A stretch of DNA of 64,000 bases from QHXW01 sp963768075. Its GTDB lineage: Bacteria; Acidobacteriota; Terriglobia; Bryobacterales; Bryobacteraceae. The notes under the pieces were generated by a model. The model was not told where the DNA came from. It saw only the letters and a list, made by a program, of their open reading frames with translations, and did not search any database. The translations under genes and the position numbers were made by a program. Positions 8,718 through 17,564 of the stretch are shown here, one piece after another (position 1 is the first letter of the stretch; each line of letters begins with the position of its first letter). The DNA is taken from assembly GCA_963768075.1 (NCBI GenBank), contig CAVYHD010000033.1:186001-250000 (forward strand). Reading direction: 5' to 3'.

Positions 8718-9665
8718 TTGCGAGGGCTTCTCGCTATTGCTGTTTTAGCGGCTGCGCTACCGGCGCTTGCCGCTCCGACCTGTCCCGCGCCGCAGGTGGC
8801 CCAGGGATTCAATTGCACCCTCTCAACGACCTTTGGCTGGGCCACCGCCGGCCTGGGGACGCAGAGTATCCTGACTTTGTACGTACCGCCCACTTCGACC
8901 ACTCCCATAAGCTTCCAGCTGACGGCGCTGAGCTCCAGCCTGGGAACCTCTTATACGGGATATTTCGGAACCGTTAGCGGCCAACCCGGACAACCGGGGG
9001 CGCAGCATACGCTTTCGGAATTCAGTGGCATCAAGCTGGATCCGGGCCAATTGTTTCAGTCCGTGATCACGCAAGTGTGCTGGGACCCGACCTGCACAAG
9101 TGCCGCACCCGCTGGCGCAATAGCGAGCATGTTCAGCGGGCAGATCACGGCTACCTCTCCCAACCCCGCGGACCTCACCCTTACACCGAGCCCACTGCTG
9201 ACAATACAGTTTCTCAACGGCAGCCAGGTGACTTTCGAGGAAACAGAAAGCGCCCAAATGAGCGGCCCGAACAATTCCTATATTCCCGGCATCAATATTG
9301 GAGCCGCACCGGCGGGACGGTATGTCTACAGCGGCGCTGCGGTGGAACAACCTTTCGACGCGCTCTCGGTGACAAATCCCAGTACAGCGGCAATTAGTGG
9401 AACTGTGACCATCGAGGATAGCAACGCGAATACCATCGCTACGGCGCCGATCCCGGCAATATCGCCCGGCGGCGCGGCCGGCTATCTGGTGATTGGCAGA
9501 ACTCCGGGCGATAGCTTGGGGCTGTTTCCTTCCAGCACCGTGCTCCCGGCGGCCTCTGACGGGATATTCCACGGAACGCTGGTCGTGACCATGGACGGGC
9601 CGAACATCACTCTGGCGCAGGAATACAATGGCAACGCCATGCTCAACTTACTCGTTCTCCATTGA
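8718..9665 (+). CDS. Secreted protein of unknown function
   Basis: 315 residues, no family recognised. A TTG start at 8718 is supported by an AGGGGG ribosome-binding site about ten bases upstream. A clear signal peptide (MRGLLAIAVLAAALPALAA) precedes a Ser/Thr/Gly/Pro-rich, probably all-beta body with two cysteine pairs (PTCPAPQ...FNCTL and QVCWDPTCTS). The second half (SGAAVEQPFDALSVTNPSTAAISGTVTIEDSNG-like stretch) looks like an immunoglobulin-like beta domain, similar in style to the small secreted protein at 52929. It stands alone between the tRNA and the PilZ gene and is probably extracytoplasmic. Confidence 0.75.
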   Translation: MRGLLAIAVLAAALPALAAPTCPAPQVAQGFNCTLSTTFGWATAGLGTQSILTLYVPPTSTTPISFQLTALSSSLGTSYTGYFGTVSGQPGQPGAQHTLSEFSGIKLDPGQLFQSVITQVCWDPTCTSAAPAGAIASMFSGQITATSPNPADLTLTPSPLLTIQFLNGSQVTFEETESAQMSGPNNSYIPGINIGAAPAGRYVYSGAAVEQPFDALSVTNPSTAAISGTVTIEDSNANTIATAPIPAISPGGAAGYLVIGRTPGDSLGLFPSSTVLPAASDGIFHGTLVVTMDGPNITLAQEYNGNAMLNLLVLH

Positions 9666-9906
9666 ACGGTACCCTTGCGACCCTCGCAGTTTCAATGCTG
9701 GAACCAGTGATGCGTTCGAACGGCTAACGTGAGCCCAGGCTGCTAGAGCAATCCCTCCGAAAGAAATAATCGAGGGATGCCATTGAAAAATAAGAACTTG
9801 GAGCAGGTACCGGGATAAAAGCTCCGCCGCAGATATCCAAAGAGTACGTTGATTGTTGAATGCCTGGGAGTCAGGATGTTAATAACGCGTCTTCCCAGAG
9901 TTGGCC

Positions 9907-10221
9907 ATGAGCGTACCGCAAAAGCAAACAGGTTCCGCGGCTGAGGGGAAGGGCCCCGGCAAGCGGTTGCACGAGCGCCTTTCCGTCGAACGGCAGGTTC
10001 ACCTCTGTTGGGGGAACCAGGTGCTCCGGGCGCGTACGCTAGACATCAGCCGATTCGGATTGCTGGTGGAAGCGGAACGAGCCATTGCTCCAGGGACGGT
10101 CATTTCGGTCCAGACAAACTCGACGATGCTCGGCAAAGCGTGTGTCCGGCACTGCACACCGAAAGGCGCAAAATACAGAATCGGCCTTCATCTGCCGGAT
10201 CGTATGATGCGCAATCTCTAG
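9907..10221 (+). CDS. PilZ-domain protein
   Basis: About 104 residues, a single PilZ domain. The pattern RLHERLSVERQVHLCW gives the N-terminal arginine-rich switch, ARTLDISRFGLLVEAE matches the D-x-S-x-x-G core, and GKACVRHC...YRIGLHLPD the closing strands. PilZ domains commonly bind c-di-GMP through RxxxR and D/NxSxxG; here the arginine spacing (ERLSVER) is close to, but not clearly, RxxxR, so ligand binding is uncertain. The start could also be the TTG at 9901. No GGDEF or EAL protein is encoded in this window. The 235-bp gap upstream carries only one weak hairpin. Confidence 0.8.
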   Translation: MSVPQKQTGSAAEGKGPGKRLHERLSVERQVHLCWGNQVLRARTLDISRFGLLVEAERAIAPGTVISVQTNSTMLGKACVRHCTPKGAKYRIGLHLPDRMMRNL

Positions 10222-10243
10222 CTGGCCTATCCATCAGAATCGA

Positions 10244-11011
10244 TCATTTGCCAGCCTGGCACTGTTCCTTCTGGTAAATCCACTGCGGACCGGTGCTGTC
10301 CAGCCGAAGCATCTCAACCGGCGGCCCAACGTTATCCGGAGCGCGTAGGATCTCTGCCTCGACGAGTTTCTTTGCGCCTTCGACCTCACCTTCCCCCCAA
10401 AACCCGGTCATCTTACTGGCCTGCTGTGCCGCGTCGTTACCGCCCAGCAACCTGACGCCGTACCCGTTTGGGCAGCCGCTGCCGGGACACTCGTGACTAT
10501 GGCTCTTGACTCTAACGGGGGTGCCGGGACTACTCTCGATGGTGAAATAAATCACAACAAAAGCCGGCGCAGGGCTTCCCCGCATGAAAACAACCTGGAG
10601 CGGCTGGGGCCCGAGCTTTACGTATCTCGCGTAGAAATCAGGATGTTTACTGCGGAGTTCCTCAAGTGCATTGGCAAAGGGAGCGAGGGCCATGGAGCTG
10701 AACAGCCGGGCGCTGCTCTTTACGTCATAGGCTCCTTGTTGGATAGCTGTTTGAGCGATGGTGCTCACTTTAAAACCGGTTCGATCATTCTCGACGATGC
10801 CGGCGTTGGCGAAGTACACCGCCCCTTCATGCATGATTTTGCAGCCCATTTCGTGACCGTATTCGGTGCGAATCATGCTGTCAGCCGCAACAGTAATGTG
10901 ATCCGGGGTTCTGATTATGACAATCGAAGTTGCATGGCTGAAAGAAGCGCACAGCAGAATGAGGATCGGTTTCCGGAGGGCAACGTGAGGCACGTATCCA
11001 AAGTTTCCCAT
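10244..11011 (-). CDS. Secreted proteasome-beta/HslV-like Ntn hydrolase
   Basis: 255 residues. A signal peptide-like N-terminus (ALRKPILILLCASFSHA) is followed at once by TSIVIIRTPDHITVAADS, which resembles the N-terminus of mature proteasome beta and HslV subunits. Numbering the threonine after SHA (residue 28) as Thr1 puts Asp44 exactly at position 17 and Lys58 (in MGCKIM) at position 31, against Lys33 in HslV. Later segments VYFANAGIVENDRTGF and the mixed alpha/beta run fit an Ntn sandwich. Signal peptidase cleavage after SHA would expose the threonine nucleophile directly. No ATPase partner is nearby. Convergent with the PilZ gene. Composition is somewhat more A+T-rich than average here. 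Catalysis is inferred. Confidence 0.7.
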   Translation of the reverse strand: MGNFGYVPHVALRKPILILLCASFSHATSIVIIRTPDHITVAADSMIRTEYGHEMGCKIMHEGAVYFANAGIVENDRTGFKVSTIAQTAIQQGAYDVKSSARLFSSMALAPFANALEELRSKHPDFYARYVKLGPQPLQVVFMRGSPAPAFVVIYFTIESSPGTPVRVKSHSHECPGSGCPNGYGVRLLGGNDAAQQASKMTGFWGEGEVEGAKKLVEAEILRAPDNVGPPVEMLRLDSTGPQWIYQKEQCQAGK

Positions 11012-11247
11012 GGTGTGGTGGCCGGTGTCGCGGCAAAAGCCTACCCAGCCATTATCCCGTGACCCCTACCCTATCCGTTTTGTACCGGCCCTATCTGATT
11101 GGATAGGTTCCAGGCCCACTCGCCACTGTCCGTCAACCTGGAAATCTTCTGCTAAGTGATTGTATACATGAGTGTTACTTCATCCACCAACCCCCCGTTA
11201 ACGATTGGCTGACAGCTTGCATATATCTAATGCGAAGGCAATAGGCC

Positions 11248-11673
11248 ATGAAAGTCCAGACAAACATTAACGACACCGAGTCAAGGTTGAGGCTGGACAT
11301 GGCTCTGTGGCTCCCAATCGATCAGGCAACTGACGCGCATCGAACGTTGCGCGCTTCTTCGGCCCGTGCGGGCTCGGGGGAGAAGAAACTCGCGAACCTT
11401 GCGGAACAGCCGATCGAACAGGGACGGTCAATCCAAGCAGGACAGATGCAAGACAGGGAGATGACGATCATGGCAACACCAGTTGGCCCCAGAGTTGAGA
11501 ACTCGCTTTTCGTTGACCGCGACAGAATCGTTCGCAGGCTCGATGAGTTCCCGGATTTGAACAAAGCTCTGCGCACGGGCGACGTCTCAACGGGCCGCAT
11601 GCTGTGCGCGCGGCTTTTCAGCCTGGAAGGGCTGCAGGCTCTGGCCTTGGCCGTCCGCTCCAAGGCAGCGTAA
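11248..11673 (+). CDS. Small hypothetical protein
   Basis: No family recognised. The open frame from the ATG at 11248 gives 141 charged, Ala/Arg-rich residues with no signal peptide or membrane helix. The last third (VENSLFVDRDRIVRRLDEF, then LNKALRTGDVSTGRMLCARL) looks the most protein-like. The ATG at 11470 has a good AGGGAG site eight bases upstream and would give only a 68-residue protein (MATPVGPRVENSLFV). I keep the longer frame but the start is undecided. The spacer 11012-11247 before it shows no feature I can support. Confidence 0.45.
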   Translation: MKVQTNINDTESRLRLDMALWLPIDQATDAHRTLRASSARAGSGEKKLANLAEQPIEQGRSIQAGQMQDREMTIMATPVGPRVENSLFVDRDRIVRRLDEFPDLNKALRTGDVSTGRMLCARLFSLEGLQALALAVRSKAA

Positions 11674-11688
11674 GAAGCGCCGGCCGCA

Positions 11689-13701
11689 CTAGCGCAGATC
11701 AACCAGTTCCTCGCGCACTTTCGGAATCACCTCGCCATACTGAACAGGCGGCGCTTTGGCTAGAAACGCCTGGAAGCATGCGCGCGCGCGGGCACGATCG
11801 CCGGCATCCTTATAGATGATCCCTAGATTTAGTTGCGCCTCCACCAGGTCCGCATCCAGCGCAACGGCTTTCTCGAAATATCCGCGAGCGGCTGCGGCGT
11901 CCTGCCTTTGAATGGCGACCACGCCCAGGCCGTTATACGCCGCCGCGTAGCCCGGGTCTGTCGTGAGCACCCACTTATAGACGCGCTCCGCGTCACCCAG
12001 GCGGCCTTTCTCCAGGTATGCCGTCGCCAGGTTCGCCTGGCTTTCTGCATCGGCCGGATTCAACTGCGCGGCCTTTTCGTACTCGGGAATGGCTTCGTCC
12101 TTCTTGCCGGAACGCACAAGAAGGTCGGCAATCCGGGAGTGCAGGCGCCCGCTCTCGATACCATTGCGTATCGCGGTCGAGTACAGCTTCATGGCTTCGC
12201 CGTAGCGCCCTGCTTTTTCATAGTTGGCGCCGAGCAAATAATAGAGGATCGGATTGGTCGCGTCCTCGCTCAGCGCCTGGCGTAGTAGATCGATGCGCTG
12301 CGAAACGGGAACACCCGGCCGTTCCCCGGCAGCGTCCATCAGCTTTAGAATGCCGCGACGATCCTTTGGATCGGCTCCCTCCCCCGTCAAATCGTAGGAG
12401 CGCGCCGTAAACCCGGAGGTATAGCCCAGCGACTGCAACTGGTCCAGCGTCCGCTGATCCACCATGGCGGTCTCGACCTTCTCCGCGCCGCCGGACCCGA
12501 TCACAGCGCGCAGTTGCGCCTCGAACCTTTGCACCTCCGCGGCATGGCTCTGGATGACGTTGCTGGTCTCGGCCGCGTCTTGCGAGAGATCGTACAACTC
12601 TGCCTTCGGCGCGCGGATGTATTTCCAGTGATTGGTGCGAATCGCGCGCAACTCGGCCCAACCCATGTTGATCTTGGGATAGAGAGTTTCGGCGTACGAG
12701 ACTGCCGTGCCAGCGTCTTTGCCCTGAAAATACGGCGTCAGGCTTGCGCCCTGAACGGACTTCGGCGCGCGGCCTCCCATCAGGTCCAAAATCGTCGGCA
12801 GGAAATCGATGGCCCTGGCCTGCTCCTTGACGCGCATGCCTGCTCGAACTCCAGGGCCGGCGAGGAGGAATACAATCCGCAGCGTCGAGTCGTACAAGAA
12901 CACGCCGTGCGTATACTCGCCGTGCTCGCCCAGGCTCTCCCCGTGGTCCGAAAGGATCGCGATCAGCGTCTGATCCGCGGGAGACTTCTTGCGAATCGCG
13001 TCAAACAGGCGGCCCAGTTCGTGGTCGGCATAAGCGATCTCGCCGTCATAGAGACGATCCTTGTACTGTTCCTTGTACGGCGAGGGCGGCTGATACGGAG
13101 CGTGCGGATCGTAAACGTGGACCCAAAGGAAAAACGGTTTGCCGGATTGCGACGCCAGCCAACCGAGCGCGTGGTCGACTGTGTCCCCTGCGCGCCGTTC
13201 GGCATCCTCGATGAATTCGTGGCCTTTTCCGGGCTTGGGCATCTGATCGTCGTAGACCGCGAATCCCTGGTTAAAGCCGAAAAACTTCTTTAAAACCGCG
13301 GAGCTGATGAACGCGGCCGTGTCCCAACCCTGCTTCTGCAAAATGGTAGCGAGTGTGGTGGTCGAAGATGGCAGGACAAATCCGCCGGTATTCCGCACGT
13401 GATGTGCCGTGGGGTTGAGGCCCGTGAAAATGCTGGCGTGCGAAGGCGGCGTCAGCGGCGTCTCAGTGACCGCGTTCTCAAACAACACCCCGGTCCGCGC
13501 GATCCCGTCGATATTCGGTGTCTCAATCTTCTGGTAGCCGTAGCAATGCAGATGGTCCGGGCGCAGAGTGTCGATCGTCACCACCACCAGATTCAGCGGA
13601 CGAAGACGCGAAGACTGCGCGGCATTGGTCTCAGGTCGTTTGCACGATGCCAAGGCACTCAGCGCCAGAACACACACATATACCCTCTTGCGGAAATACA
13701 T
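11689..13701 (-). CDS. Sulfatase-fold lipoprotein with C-terminal TPR domain
   Basis: 670 residues. The lipobox ALASC near residue 20 predicts a lipoprotein. An alkaline-phosphatase/sulfatase-fold domain follows: VVVTIDTLRPDHLHCYGY (metal ligands), TPPSHASIFTGLNP, FFLWVHVYDPHAPY and ILSDHGESLGEHG. At the nucleophile site the sequence is TPPSH, not C/S-x-P-S-R, so the formylglycine of true sulfatases is absent. A threonine nucleophile, as in related phosphoesterases or phosphoethanolamine-transferase-like enzymes, is more likely. From about residue 470 there are at least five TPR units (PILYYLLGANYEKAGRYGEA and so on). The substrate is unknown. The combination is common in Acidobacteriota. Confidence 0.85.
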   Translation of the reverse strand: MYFRKRVYVCVLALSALASCKRPETNAAQSSRLRPLNLVVVTIDTLRPDHLHCYGYQKIETPNIDGIARTGVLFENAVTETPLTPPSHASIFTGLNPTAHHVRNTGGFVLPSSTTTLATILQKQGWDTAAFISSAVLKKFFGFNQGFAVYDDQMPKPGKGHEFIEDAERRAGDTVDHALGWLASQSGKPFFLWVHVYDPHAPYQPPSPYKEQYKDRLYDGEIAYADHELGRLFDAIRKKSPADQTLIAILSDHGESLGEHGEYTHGVFLYDSTLRIVFLLAGPGVRAGMRVKEQARAIDFLPTILDLMGGRAPKSVQGASLTPYFQGKDAGTAVSYAETLYPKINMGWAELRAIRTNHWKYIRAPKAELYDLSQDAAETSNVIQSHAAEVQRFEAQLRAVIGSGGAEKVETAMVDQRTLDQLQSLGYTSGFTARSYDLTGEGADPKDRRGILKLMDAAGERPGVPVSQRIDLLRQALSEDATNPILYYLLGANYEKAGRYGEAMKLYSTAIRNGIESGRLHSRIADLLVRSGKKDEAIPEYEKAAQLNPADAESQANLATAYLEKGRLGDAERVYKWVLTTDPGYAAAYNGLGVVAIQRQDAAAARGYFEKAVALDADLVEAQLNLGIIYKDAGDRARARACFQAFLAKAPPVQYGEVIPKVREELVDLR

Positions 13702-13735
13702 CTTGTACGCTCAGGATATCAGGCGCGGCCTGCGG

Positions 13736-13772
13736 AATAGGCGCCCCTCCGGAGAGCTGGCGCCTATTTTTC
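13736..13772 (-). terminator. Putative terminator hairpin after the TonB-type receptor gene
   Basis: A 9-bp perfect stem, ATAGGCGCC (13737-13745) with GGCGCCTAT (13759-13767), encloses a 13-nt loop. A TTTTT run follows on the plus strand, and the mirrored A-run precedes the hairpin on the minus strand. It lies between the stop of the receptor gene (13782) and the start of the sulfatase-like gene, so it probably ends minus-strand receptor transcription, though the U-tract is better placed for plus-strand transcripts. Confidence 0.5.
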
Positions 13773-13781
13773 ATCTTGCGC

Positions 13782-16700
13782 TCAGAACGTGAATCGCCCA
13801 GCTAACTGGATCCGTCTCGGCCCCTGACCTGGGTTGAGTATTCTGCCAAACGTTGAATCGCTCAGGTTCGTATCCGGATCACCCAGCCCCGCGCGGTTAA
13901 ACGCGTTCAACATGTCGCAGCGGAGTTGGAAATACATCCCCTCACGAAAGTTGAAATTCTTGAAGAAACCGAAGTTCTCGGTTGGGTTTCTAGGCCCGCG
14001 AAGGTTGCCCATGTAGTGAGGCGCAGTGCCCGGCCGCAGCACAACGCCATCCGGTGTTGTGGGCGGCTCAGCGAACGCTGCGGGATTCAGATACGCTATC
14101 CCGGTCCCCCCGGCGAAATCGAAGGCACCCGTTGAAGGGACTCTGAGCGGCACTCCGGTCAGCACATCGCCGCGAACGTCTCCATTGAACCAGTAACCGG
14201 CGCCACTCAGTCCGGACTCGATATAGTAGCGGATCACCGGACTGGTAGATCTGGATTCCTGTAACCGTCCATCCGCCCAGTGCCTGGTTCACGACCCCGC
14301 CGCGATTCAAAAATTGCCTGCCCTTGCCGAACGGGAGCTCGTAAATCCAGGTCAGCTTCAAAACCTGCGGGCGGTCGAAACTGGCAACCGATTTCTCCAG
14401 TTTCCGGTTGTAAACGTCCTGCGAGTAGCCGTAGTAAGCCAGAGCGGCGTCAGTATTCGTCAATGTCTTCTGAAACGCATATGCGACCAGGAAGCTGAGC
14501 CCCTTCCCGGTGCGATGCGTCAACAGTAACTGCCCCGAATCATAATGCGATGTCCCCCAATACGGGAATTCCGTAGTTACGCCGCCGCCGGCATATTGCG
14601 GATACGGCAGCAGCGCCTGCGCGACTGTACCGGTAAAGCCGGCATAGGGGAGCGGGACACCCGGCGCGCACGGCCCGGTTGCAGCACAATTATTCAGCAG
14701 CCCGTCTCCCAACGCCAGATATTTTGGATTGAGCTGGTTCAAATTATTAAATGGCTGCGCGTCCAGCCGCGTGCCTTTGTTCCCCACATAATTTGCCATC
14801 AGGGTGGTGTTCTTGGGCAACAGGAATTGGAAGCCCAGGGTATAGTTCTGTGCATACGGCTGCCGGTTCGAGTTGCCGGCAACGTAAGTGATACTGCTGC
14901 CATTGTCCAGGGTTGGGTCGGTATCCGGCAGTGTGTGGGTGTATGCCGGATAGCCGTTATCCCAGTAAAAGACCGGATTGAGAGTGTTGGTCGGAAAGTT
15001 GTTCGCGCCGTTGTAGCCGTCGATATTCGCTAAGCCGAAACCGTTGGAAATCGGCGGTGAGTAATTGATTCCGTAGCCGCCCCGCAATACCATCCACTGA
15101 CTGATCTGGTATGCGAAGCCGACGCGCGGACCGAACTCCTTCCAATCCGTGTTCTGGAAAGAGTTGCGATGGAGTTGGCTCAGGAAGACCAGCGCGCCGG
15201 GATAGCCATCCGCGCCTGGATTGGGCAGAGTTGGGTCGAAGCCCGAGGACCGGTGGTTGATCTCGTACAACCCGCCGATAATGTCCCATCGCAGGCCAAG
15301 ATTGAGCGTCAGCCGCCGGCTCACCTTCCAGTCATCGGTTACGTAAAATGCCGGATTCCACCATCGTGACTGCGGCAGAACCGGAGAGATACTCTGCGAG
15401 GTAGCGGCGGGCGCACCTAACAGGAAACTTGCGAACGCAAAACCGGTCGACTGCAGGTTGCTTGGGTCCCCCGTCTGGGCGGGACTGAACGTGAAAGTGC
15501 CCGTGGTGTTTCCAATCGGGTCTTGATTATAGAAGTACTTGCGGACCTCGGTTCCGAACCGGAAATTGTGGGTGCCGTGGATCCAGGTTGTATCGTTCTG
15601 CGCGATGTAGCTGCCGTTGGGCTCGCTACCCCCGTTGCTGCGGCCGAGGGGAACCATCGAGCCGCCCTGCACCGTCGTTCCTGCGAATTTCACCTCTGGA
15701 AAAGTCGTCTCGGCCACGCCCGTGAGTCCAAGTTTGCTCGGCCAATTCTCGTCCAGCGAAATCGAGTTATTGGAATTCAGGAACCGGTTGAAGCCAAAGC
15801 CGAAATGGTTCAACCAGTGCGGCGCGATGGTCCAGTCTTCCGTTGCGCGCACCATGGTCCCGTGGATGCGTTGCGCCGCATAAGGCCCGGAAGCGCTTCC
15901 CGGTATCGGCTGATACGCATTACCAGCGCCGTTGTACCTGTTTCGCTCGTTGGAGTTGACGAACAACGCGACCCGGTGCTTGCCATTGATCACGTGGTCC
16001 AGTTTCCCGCCGTAGGTGTCCAGTGTGAATAACGGCTGGCTATCGATTCCGGGTTCGTTGCGAAAGAACGTGTTCAGGGCCGGATTCGGAATGGGCGCCT
16101 GCGCCAGGATCGCCGCCGAAACTTTGCTGATCTCCGACGCCGGGATAATGTTGCCCGGAAATGGAGTCCGCACGTAGCTGCCATTCCCCAACGAAGTGGT
16201 GCTATGCGGGTCGAAGATCTCGCCGAAGCTTACCGGGTTCCCGGCGGCATCGTTGCCAATCACCGTGCCGGAACTGGGATTGCCCGTGAAGGCAGGATCG
16301 AGAAGACTCGAAAAATTGCCATCCTTAAAATCCTCCGTGGGAAGGGTCTTCAGGCTGGAGATGCTCTCACTGGTCTCGCGTGTCCCTTCATAGTTGAAGA
16401 AAAAGAAGGTTTTGTTCTTGCCATTGTAGAGTTTCGGAAAGAACACCGGCCCGGCAAAATCGCCGCCAAAATTGTTCTGCCGGAATGGGCTGGCGTTCCT
16501 CGATATTCCAAACGCGTTGTTGTCAAACGAGTTGGCGTCGAGCGCGGTGTTGAGGATGTAATCGTACCCTGTGCCGTGGTATTGGTTGTTGCCGGATTTG
16601 ATATTGAAGTTGGCGACTGCCGTCAACCCTCCGCCGTACTGGGCACTGAGCGCGCCGGTTTGCAGAGTGAAATCGCTGACGGCGTCCACACTCGGCGTGT

Positions 16701-17310
16701 ACTCCGCGGTGTCGCCCGCGATGTCGGCGCGGCCGATCGATATCCCGTCGATCAAAACCTCATGGGAAAAGCTGGGACCTCCATTGATCGATCCGTTGAA
16801 AGAACATCCGATGGTGCCTGGCAGGCTGTTGAAGATGAAGGCCTGAATCTGCCGTTGGCCGCAGTCCCCACTGTCGATCGGCCAAGCGTGGAATTCCTCG
16901 GGCGATACCGAGTACCCGACCTGTGAAGTCGAGGTGTCCAGGTGCGTGGATTCCGCGCTGACCGTAAGGCTCTGGGAAACATCGCCTATTTGCATGGAGA
17001 TGTTGGCCGTGACGACGCCCGACGCCGCCACCTCTACCGGTTCGATGACGGCCGTCTTGAACCCCGCCGCTGTCGCCGTTACTCGATAGTTGGCCGGTGG
17101 CATGTACGGAATGCGGTAAAGCCCCGCTGCTGTTGTTGTGCCCTTAAACTCGGCGCCGGTCTTTACATCTATCGCCATCACCTCGACGTTGGGCATGGCG
17201 GCTCCCGTCGAATCCGTGATTAATCCCGTGATCGCTCCGCGTTCCCCTTGCGCAAAAAGAACGCCCAACGCGGTCAAGGTCAACACCACTGCTCCGAACA
17301 GGACCTTCAT
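13782..17310 (-). CDS. TonB-dependent receptor-like outer-membrane protein with N-terminal CarboxypepD_reg-like domain, one frameshift
   Basis: Oar-type outer-membrane protein of about 1,180 residues. I place the start at the ATG at 17310 (MKVLFGAVVLTLTALGVLFAQ), which has GTGAGGAAAG just upstream and gives a proper signal peptide; the frame stays open to 17403. A CarboxypepD_reg-like domain follows (ITGLITDSTGAAMPNVEV), then a plug (FTLQTGALSAQYGGGLTAV) and a long beta-barrel ending in ...RRIQLAGRFTF, with the usual C-terminal aromatic. The frame is broken near 14245 in the run tccggtg, where IQIYQS should run into VIRYYIES. It is divergent from the winged-helix regulator gene, with an inverted repeat between them. 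Substrate unknown; these receptors are often linked to glycans or oligopeptides. Confidence 0.85.
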
Positions 17311-17409
17311 AACTTTCCTCACTTTCAGACCGACGAGACTTAGTATTTTGATGCTATGTCCACACGTTCCACGGATTTTGCCGTGCTTTCGCAGTTGATT
17401 CAAGGGGAA

Positions 17410-17431
17410 CTCACCGTGAGTTTACGGTGAG
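17410..17431. promoter_or_regulatory. Inverted repeat in the divergent receptor/regulator promoter region
   Basis: CTCACCGT (17410-17417) and ACGGTGAG (17424-17431) form a perfect 8-bp inverted repeat with a 6-bp spacer, between the receptor start at 17310 and the regulator start at 17484 or 17565. The position and symmetry fit an operator for a dimeric regulator, most simply the winged-helix protein encoded next door. Binding is inferred. Confidence 0.45.
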
Positions 17432-17564
17432 AGCCACCGCTGTCTGCTTTGTTACATAGCTTGAGCGATTACGTAGCAGCGCTGTGGAGGGCTTGAGCCT
17501 CTGCCGTGTTATACTCGCGAGCACGGCTCAAGCTTACAGTAATCTCACGGGGCATAGCCCTAAA

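Noticed and set aside
9751..9778. Hairpin ATCCCTC...GAGGGAT in the gap before the PilZ gene
   Set aside because: Only 7 bp with a 14-nt loop and no T-run; no riboswitch class recognised, so neither terminator nor regulator can be supported.
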